From positions 3,168,376-3,232,375 of the forward strand of contig OZ025224.1 of assembly GCA_964019055.1 (NCBI GenBank): a stretch of DNA of 64,000 nucleotides. Reading direction: 5' to 3'. Source of the DNA: Anthopleura xanthogrammica. Its lineage: Eukaryota; Cnidaria; Anthozoa; Actiniaria; Actiniidae. The first letter of the stretch is position 1. Each line of letters begins with the position of its first letter. The notes under the pieces were generated by a model, which did no database searches, had not been told where the DNA came from, and saw only the letters and a program-made list of their open reading frames with translations. Below, one piece after another: positions 63,301 to 64,000 of the stretch. Position numbers and translations under genes: made by a program.

Positions 63301-64000
63301 TTCCATCTCTGTATCAAGAATAACAAGAAAAGTAAAGTATAGGTCAGTTCTGATGATAAGACATCTGGTCTCAAGTCATTGCCTTGCCCGTCATTTGGGT
63401 ATCGATTCAAGCTTCACACATGCAATATTATTACTCACCGAAGTCGAAGAATAATCATTGCCCATGCCATAGCTCCTCTTTCACCTGTCCTGTTCCTCAG
63501 AAGTTTCATAAACTGCAAAAAAAAAGAAAAACATTATAAACTTAACGGCTCGAGTCGTCTGGAATTTTGACACCAATCAGTTGTATTGAACAAGTTATTT
63601 TAGAAAATGCCGTTTGTTTTCAAACCTGACGTTCAACGTTATCGATTTGTTGAGTGTCATCCAAATCTAGGGAAAACTATTGGCACTTATTTCTTCTAGA
63701 TCATCGTATTTGTGCGTAGCCATCTTTATAGCAACATGTGAAAATGACTGTTGAGTCGAGGGAATTCAGTCTTCATCGTTCGCTATCGGAATGAATTAAG
63801 TCGGCCCGTCGTAACTTTGATTTACGCAAGCCAAGATTCCAGACAACTGGAGCTCTCAAAGTCGCGTAATTTCATTTTGAAAATGGGTGTAAACATTCTC
63901 TGAAGCAGCAAAGTAAATTTACTCACCGAGTTTTCAAAGTTGTTCTTTAAGTTTTTGGCCTTTTCTGAATTTTCATCTTTGACTTCCTCGTACACAATAC
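12378..64000 (-). CDS. Giant membrane-anchored tandem SEA-domain protein (MUC16-like architecture), 5' end outside window
   Basis: One spliced minus-strand gene. Inside the window, in transcript order, it has a partial cassette 31, cassettes 30 to 1 (each a linker exon plus three SEA exons), a juxtamembrane exon, a transmembrane exon and a tentative tail exon. Every junction is phase-compatible, so about 4,400 codons read through without a stop in the exons I followed. SEA evidence: the N-terminal part has KIRFETRI, then YEEVKDENSEKAKNLRNNFE (the usual L-x-F-x-x-L helix region). The middle exon ends GFR. The C-terminal exon has VIVQYDLFVNATSQQEAQQF. These match the SEA pattern GFRxGSVIVxYD. 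The linkers are Thr-rich. SEA domains occur in extracellular, heavily glycosylated proteins. The predicted topology is type I, with an extracellular array and a short cytoplasmic tail. Function in this animal (mucus or surface coat, cell barrier, matrix) is inference. The signal peptide is not in the window. Confidence 0.88.
12410..13460. other. Part of the last intron of the SEA gene, nothing recognised
   Basis: Sequence between the tentative tail exon and the first inverted-repeat element. It contains only short, stop-ridden frames; the 62-codon plus-strand frame at 12522-12710 has no supporting features. Confidence 0.4.
13464..13617. mobile_element. Inverted-repeat (MITE-like) element
   Basis: The left arm 13464-13510 (TAATAATGGTAATAGAACT... 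to GGGCTGAAATCA) pairs with 13572-13617 (TGATTTCAGCCC... to AGTTCTATTACC). The arms are about 46 bp with few mismatches. Internal repeats of AATTGCACGA suggest an older internal duplication. Confidence 0.65.
14144..14570 (-). pseudogene. Remnant of a Crypton-like / DUF3504-type (KIAA1958-like) recombinase ORF
   Basis: Two minus-strand blocks look coding. The upstream block (about 14390-14567) reads SRFPVISSKDIEELKSAAVN then KNTLLDKTV. After a frameshift or stop near 14375 the second block (14144-14362) reads KFKPHFFKVLKLIRFYAKLK, then DYEPESLRIMQSSIEYYLKE and ends in a TAA. The (D/E)YEPxSLxxxQxSIxxYLxEK pattern is that of the N-terminal region of ZMYM/KIAA1958-like proteins related to Crypton tyrosine recombinases. 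The catalytic C-terminal part is not present. It is a dead fragment inside an intron of the SEA gene. The family call is from pattern memory. Confidence 0.45.
14817..14962. mobile_element. Short inverted-repeat element
   Basis: CCTGCAATCTGATT (14817-14830) is the exact reverse complement of AATCAGATTGCAGG (14949-14962). The interior repeats 'CAATCTGATTG'-like words. Just outside, TTTCAAAATGGATATGA (about 14974-14990) is the inverse of a copy at about 13620-13636, so this element and the recombinase remnant may all belong to one larger, nested insertion. Confidence 0.5.
15006..15255. mobile_element. MITE-like element with about 70-bp terminal inverted repeats
   Basis: 15006-15073 (starting CACACATCAAGAGTTC, containing GCGCATGCTCA and GGGATTAAAAAGTG) pairs with 15186-15255 (ending GAACTCTTGATGCGTGT). 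The centre is about 110 bp and AT-rich. The arms still pair over most of their length, so the insertion is moderately young. It lies in the intron before the tail exon. Confidence 0.75.
15283..15385. repeat. (TTTC)n-(TTCC)n-(ATTC/ATCC)n compound microsatellite
   Basis: Tetranucleotide tracts directly to the right of the MITE-like element. The Phe/Ser-rich plus-strand frame at 15265-15492 is a composition artefact. Confidence 0.9.
15508..15612 (-). CDS. Transmembrane exon of the giant SEA gene
   Basis: A 105-nt exon, phase 1 to phase 1, between acceptor TTTTTCAG and donor GTAAGT. It reads TPFTMYIIMVVGLVIVSLII followed by ILLILLIIFFCKRR. This gives a single uninterrupted hydrophobic helix of about 27 residues followed by a C-K-R-R stop-transfer sequence. 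The basic residues after the helix place the C-terminus in the cytoplasm, hence type I topology. Its phase matches the juxtamembrane exon. Confidence 0.85.
15997..16029 (-). CDS. Juxtamembrane micro-exon of the giant SEA gene
   Basis: A 33-nt exon between acceptor TTTATTTCAG and donor GTAAGT, phase 1 to phase 1. It encodes PAGTLVPTKE and links the last SEA domain (ending ...GAKITKQ) to the membrane helix. The Pro/Thr content suits a short exposed stalk. Confidence 0.75.
16075..16589. mobile_element. MITE-like element with about 90-bp terminal inverted repeats
   Basis: 16075-16163 (starting ATATACACCTGATTGC) is almost perfectly reverse-complementary to 16496-16589 (ending GCAATCAGGTGTATATAT). 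About 330 bp of non-coding sequence lies between. High arm identity suggests a recent insertion. It sits in the intron between the juxtamembrane exon and the last SEA exon. Confidence 0.8.
16953..18805 (-). CDS. SEA cassette 1 (membrane-proximal, with GSVIV autoproteolysis motif)
   Basis: Exons in transcript order: linker 18734-18805, SEA-N 18178-18296, SEA-mid 17335-17408, SEA-C 16953-17116. SEA-C is 164 nt, two codons shorter than in all other units, and reads KGSVIVEYDLFVNATSQQ. This is the canonical SEA cleavage motif G/SVIV. SEA-N has lost the usual GNVS sequon (reads THEMNIIVKYEE). SEA-mid is strongly basic (GLRKRRGKRGAMARRM) and includes RKRR, a match to the furin pattern RX(K/R)R. The linker has one Thr fewer (ATPTEPE). 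The C-terminal exon keeps the NAT and NYT sequons and has lost NIT (AKIT). The intron at about 17490-17690 carries a GATGGT-rich tract absent from other units. Confidence 0.88.
17490..17695. repeat. Degenerate GATG/GGTGAT-rich tract in cassette 1 intron
   Basis: Impure GAT/GGT triplets in the SEA-N to SEA-mid intron of cassette 1. It gives His-rich minus and Met/Asp-rich plus frames. It is present only in this unit, where the intron is correspondingly longer. Confidence 0.75.
18909..20338 (-). CDS. SEA cassette 2
   Basis: Linker 20264-20338 (75 nt, TTT and PTT forms), SEA-N 19696-19814, SEA-mid 19209-19282, SEA-C 18909-19078. The SEA-mid acceptor is TTTTGTAG where most units have a TTTTTCAG type. 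SEA-mid starts FMKLLRNRTGERGA, and SEA-C has EGNSGVIVQYD. One substitution (EVQLQI) replaces the usual EVQQQI. Confidence 0.85.
20442..21872 (-). CDS. SEA cassette 3
   Basis: Linker 21798-21872, SEA-N 21230-21348, SEA-mid 20742-20815, SEA-C 20442-20611. SEA-N has KAINL, SEA-mid has MKRLRNRTGERGV, SEA-C has DGNSGVIVQYD. First member of the 1534-bp identical block (units 3-5). Confidence 0.85.
21976..23406 (-). CDS. SEA cassette 4
   Basis: Linker 23332-23406, SEA-N 22764-22882, SEA-mid 22276-22349, SEA-C 21976-22145. By eye its exons match cassette 3; intron sequence also appears nearly unchanged over the 1534-bp unit. Confidence 0.85.
23510..24936 (-). CDS. SEA cassette 5
   Basis: Linker 24862-24936, SEA-N 24298-24416, SEA-mid 23810-23883, SEA-C 23510-23679. 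Exons match cassettes 3-4 in the SEA part. The linker-to-SEA-N intron switches to the sequence type seen in cassette 1 (GTACCCATATTCATGTGTCT), so a mosaic breakpoint lies near 24520. Confidence 0.85.
25040..26430 (-). CDS. SEA cassette 6
   Basis: Linker 26359-26430 (72 nt; one Thr lost from the TTT run), SEA-N 25823-25941, SEA-mid 25340-25413, SEA-C 25040-25209. The SEA-C donor is GTATGT where others have GTACGT. SEA-C reads EGNSGVIVEYD. A (TA)n run lies upstream of the linker acceptor at about 26468-26488. The linker-to-SEA-N intron lacks the TTCGTTATCAGCATCTGCAT segment present in units 1-5. Confidence 0.85.
26544..27946 (-). CDS. SEA cassette 7
   Basis: Linker 27875-27946, SEA-N 27335-27453, SEA-mid 26844-26917, SEA-C 26544-26713. 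SEA-mid has RTGERGA; SEA-C has EGNSGVIVEYD. A synonymous change (CCC to CCT) lies in the linker PEI region. Confidence 0.85.
28050..29451 (-). CDS. SEA cassette 8
   Basis: Linker 29380-29451, SEA-N 28841-28959, SEA-mid 28350-28423, SEA-C 28050-28219. SEA-mid has MKHLRNRT (His for Arg). The pyrimidine tract before SEA-mid is an expanded homopolymer (about 28427-28444). SEA-C reads EGNSGVIVQYD. A (TA)n run of about 26 bp sits upstream of the linker acceptor. Confidence 0.85.
29569..30975 (-). CDS. SEA cassette 9
   Basis: Linker 30901-30975, SEA-N 30361-30479, SEA-mid 29869-29942, SEA-C 29569-29738. SEA-N reads EKARHLRNNFE, unique in the array. The last codon of SEA-mid is CA|A, giving GFQ instead of GFR just before the cleavage-site region. 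The exon remains open. Confidence 0.83.
31079..32504 (-). CDS. SEA cassette 10
   Basis: Linker 32433-32504, SEA-N 31869-31987, SEA-mid 31379-31452, SEA-C 31079-31248. SEA-C reads EGNSGVIVQYD. A long (TA)n (about 32546-32570) precedes the linker acceptor. The linker-to-SEA-N intron again has the longer form with TTCGTTATCAGC. Confidence 0.85.
32624..34028 (-). CDS. SEA cassette 11
   Basis: Linker 33954-34028, SEA-N 33415-33533, SEA-mid 32924-32997, SEA-C 32624-32793. SEA-mid ends RGLR (Leu for Phe). SEA-C reads EGNSGVIVQYD. Confidence 0.85.
34132..35536 (-). CDS. SEA cassette 12
   Basis: Linker 35462-35536, SEA-N 34922-35040, SEA-mid 34432-34505, SEA-C 34132-34301. SEA-C reads EGNSGVIVEYD and QEAQKFIN (Lys for Gln). 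SEA-N has KAINL. Period to the next three units is 1507-1509 bp. Confidence 0.85.
35640..37044 (-). CDS. SEA cassette 13
   Basis: Linker 36970-37044, SEA-N 36430-36548, SEA-mid 35940-36013, SEA-C 35640-35809. SEA-C has DGNSGVIVQYD and PLAANIT in place of PLGANIT. Confidence 0.85.
37148..38550 (-). CDS. SEA cassette 14
   Basis: Linker 38479-38550 (72 nt, TTT with single-T ATPTEPE), SEA-N 37939-38057, SEA-mid 37448-37521, SEA-C 37148-37317. SEA-C has AQKFIIEVQ. The otherwise constant CACGTG in the following intron is CACTTG here (about 38164). Confidence 0.85.
38654..40057 (-). CDS. SEA cassette 15
   Basis: Linker 39986-40057, SEA-N 39447-39565 (donor GTAAGT instead of GTGAGT), SEA-mid 38954-39027, SEA-C 38654-38823. 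SEA-C has EGNSGVIVEYD and AQKFIN. Confidence 0.85.
40173..41546 (-). CDS. SEA cassette 16
   Basis: Linker 41472-41546, SEA-N 40933-41051, SEA-mid 40473-40546, SEA-C 40173-40342. About 30 bp of the SEA-N to SEA-mid intron is deleted near 40855 (the segment ATTTACGCAAGCC...GGAGCT of other units is missing), which explains the 1486-bp spacing. All four exons remain intact. Confidence 0.85.
41650..43052 (-). CDS. SEA cassette 17
   Basis: Linker 42978-43052, SEA-N 42442-42560, SEA-mid 41950-42023, SEA-C 41650-41819. SEA-N reads KAKKLRNNF, an Asn-to-Lys change. SEA-C has AQKFIIEVQ as in cassette 14. Confidence 0.85.
43156..44581 (-). CDS. SEA cassette 18
   Basis: Linker 44513-44581 (69 nt, shortest form: one Thr missing at both variable sites), SEA-N 43947-44065, SEA-mid 43457-43530, SEA-C 43156-43325. 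SEA-N begins KIRVETRI (Val, as in cassette 1 and units 21-31). A one-base insertion is confined to the SEA-mid to SEA-C intron. Confidence 0.85.
44686..46103 (-). CDS. SEA cassette 19
   Basis: Linker 46035-46103 (69 nt), SEA-N 45469-45587, SEA-mid 44986-45059, SEA-C 44686-44855. SEA-C has YDIFVNAT (Ile for Leu). The 1522-bp unit is close to identical with cassette 18 upstream of SEA-mid and with cassette 20 downstream. Confidence 0.85.
46208..47601 (-). CDS. SEA cassette 20
   Basis: Linker 47530-47601, SEA-N 46991-47109, SEA-mid 46508-46581, SEA-C 46208-46377. SEA-C again has YDIFVNAT; SEA-N returns to KIRFETRI. The linker-to-SEA-N intron is the shorter form. Confidence 0.85.
47719..49146 (-). 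CDS. SEA cassette 21
   Basis: Linker 49075-49146, SEA-N 48506-48624, SEA-mid 48019-48092, SEA-C 47719-47888. First of the rightmost block: SEA-mid reads MKLLRNRT and ends IILRLR; SEA-N reads KIRVE, SIAYEE and NLKNNFE. SEA-C has DGNSGVIVEYD. Confidence 0.85.
49264..50691 (-). CDS. SEA cassette 22
   Basis: Linker 50620-50691, SEA-N 50051-50169, SEA-mid 49564-49637, SEA-C 49264-49433. It shares the SIAYEE variant only with cassette 21 and is 1545 bp from it. Confidence 0.85.
50805..52232 (-). CDS. SEA cassette 23
   Basis: Linker 52161-52232, SEA-N 51592-51710, SEA-mid 51105-51178, SEA-C 50805-50974. SEA-N has SIVYEE. The TA run before linker exon 22 (about 50731-50750) is uninterrupted, unlike the ATACTGATATAT form of its neighbours. 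Confidence 0.85.
52348..53775 (-). CDS. SEA cassette 24
   Basis: Linker 53704-53775, SEA-N 53135-53253, SEA-mid 52648-52721, SEA-C 52348-52517. Part of the run of exact 1543-bp spacings (units 23-27). Confidence 0.85.
53891..55318 (-). CDS. SEA cassette 25
   Basis: Linker 55247-55318, SEA-N 54678-54796, SEA-mid 54191-54264, SEA-C 53891-54060. By eye indistinguishable from cassettes 24 and 26 across exons and introns. Confidence 0.85.
55434..56861 (-). CDS. SEA cassette 26
   Basis: Linker 56790-56861, SEA-N 56221-56339, SEA-mid 55734-55807, SEA-C 55434-55603. By eye indistinguishable from cassettes 24 and 25. Confidence 0.85.
56977..58404 (-). CDS. SEA cassette 27
   Basis: Linker 58333-58404, SEA-N 57764-57882, SEA-mid 57277-57350, SEA-C 56977-57146. 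The linker-to-SEA-N intron has TTGGAAATGC in place of TTGGGAATGC (58081-58095), a marker shared with cassettes 28-30. Confidence 0.85.
58522..59949 (-). CDS. SEA cassette 28
   Basis: Linker 59878-59949, SEA-N 59309-59427, SEA-mid 58822-58895, SEA-C 58522-58691. A single-base change in the SEA-mid to SEA-C intron (CATCTGGGTATC, about 58775) is private to this unit. The (TA)n before linker exon 27 is long (about 58443-58466). Confidence 0.85.
60059..61486 (-). CDS. SEA cassette 29
   Basis: Linker 61415-61486, SEA-N 60846-60964, SEA-mid 60359-60432, SEA-C 60059-60228. SEA-C has YDIFVNAT. The intron between this SEA-C exon and linker exon 28 carries a replaced segment (GCCTTTAATTATAATAG, 60017-60033) instead of the usual TTTCATCTTTTCAACTGAG. 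Confidence 0.85.
61596..63023 (-). CDS. SEA cassette 30
   Basis: Linker 62952-63023, SEA-N 62383-62501, SEA-mid 61896-61969, SEA-C 61596-61765. It shares with cassette 29 both the replaced intron segment (61553-61570) and YDIFVNAT, so these two units (1537-bp period) are a recent duplicate pair. Confidence 0.85.
63139..64000 (-). CDS. SEA cassette 31 (partial, cut by window edge)
   Basis: SEA-C 63139-63308, SEA-mid 63439-63512, SEA-N from 63927 and truncated at 64000. The sequence type is that of cassettes 23-26. The open frame to the last base shows that the gene and the array continue beyond the window. Confidence 0.83.

Larger units (their letters stand above)
16953..64000 (-). repeat. 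Direct tandem array of 31 SEA-cassette units, period about 1.49-1.55 kb
   Basis: Whole genomic units (exons plus introns) are repeated head to tail. Spacing between successive SEA N-terminal exons runs 1518, 1534 (three times), 1525, 1512, 1506, 1520, 1508, 1546, 1507-1509 (four), 1486, 1509, 1505, 1522 (twice), 1515, 1545, 1541, 1543 (four), 1545, 1537 (twice), about 1544. Typical introns are about 103 nt (SEA-C to linker of the next cassette), 410 nt (SEA-N to SEA-mid), 130 nt (SEA-mid to SEA-C) and 450-490 nt (linker to SEA-N). Unit 1 (the 3'-most) is clearly the most divergent. The array leaves the window on the right. Confidence 0.95.

Noticed and set aside
16953..64000. Array considered as non-coding satellite DNA or a CRISPR-like array
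   Set aside because: Each 1.5-kb unit contains the same four exons with conserved splice sites, codon-multiple indels and a recognisable SEA domain. There is no short-repeat/spacer structure.

Overview
This window is AT-rich eukaryotic DNA. It has spliced genes with GT-AG introns, long simple-sequence tracts and several hairpin-forming inverted-repeat elements. Nothing in it looks bacterial or viral. The gene style, a SINE-like repeat near 5.5 kb and the TE debris suggest a metazoan, most likely an anthozoan cnidarian (coral or sea anemone). That taxon call is inference.

Layout. About 1-3.1 kb holds microsatellites and unrecognised sequence. About 3.1-8.7 kb holds a small minus-strand gene with a signal-peptide exon (8619-8673) followed by Thr-rich micro-exons joined in phase 1. 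Its introns contain a SINE-like repeat and a large compound microsatellite (5.67-6.33 kb). About 8.7-12.1 kb is intergenic, with a trinucleotide tract and a hairpin element. From about 12.4 kb to the right edge everything belongs to one very large minus-strand gene, which is read right to left and continues beyond base 64000.

The large gene is the main content. From 16953 to the right edge the DNA is a direct tandem array of 31 units (the last cut by the edge) with a period of about 1.49-1.55 kb. Every unit carries the same four minus-strand exons: a Thr/Ser/Pro linker exon, then three exons (119, 74 and 170 nt in standard units) that together encode one SEA domain. The phases are 1-1, 1-0, 0-2 and 2-1, so each unit is a symmetric phase-1 cassette of about 143-146 residues. 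The whole array reads as one open chain of linker plus SEA modules. After the last cassette come a juxtamembrane exon (15997-16029), a transmembrane exon (15508-15612) and a tentative short tail exon (12378-12406). The architecture is that of a giant type I membrane mucin built of SEA beads on short Thr-rich strings, comparable to vertebrate MUC16. The signal peptide and 5' end lie outside the window.

The membrane-proximal cassette is different from the rest. It alone has the canonical SEA autoproteolysis motif GSVIV. All array cassettes examined have a two-residue longer GNSGVIV at that site. Neighbouring units form blocks of near-identical sequence with shared periods (1534, 1522 and about 1543 bp), which points to recent block-wise amplification or homogenisation. 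All reading was by eye; splice sites, phases and families are inferred from sequence and family knowledge, without database searches.
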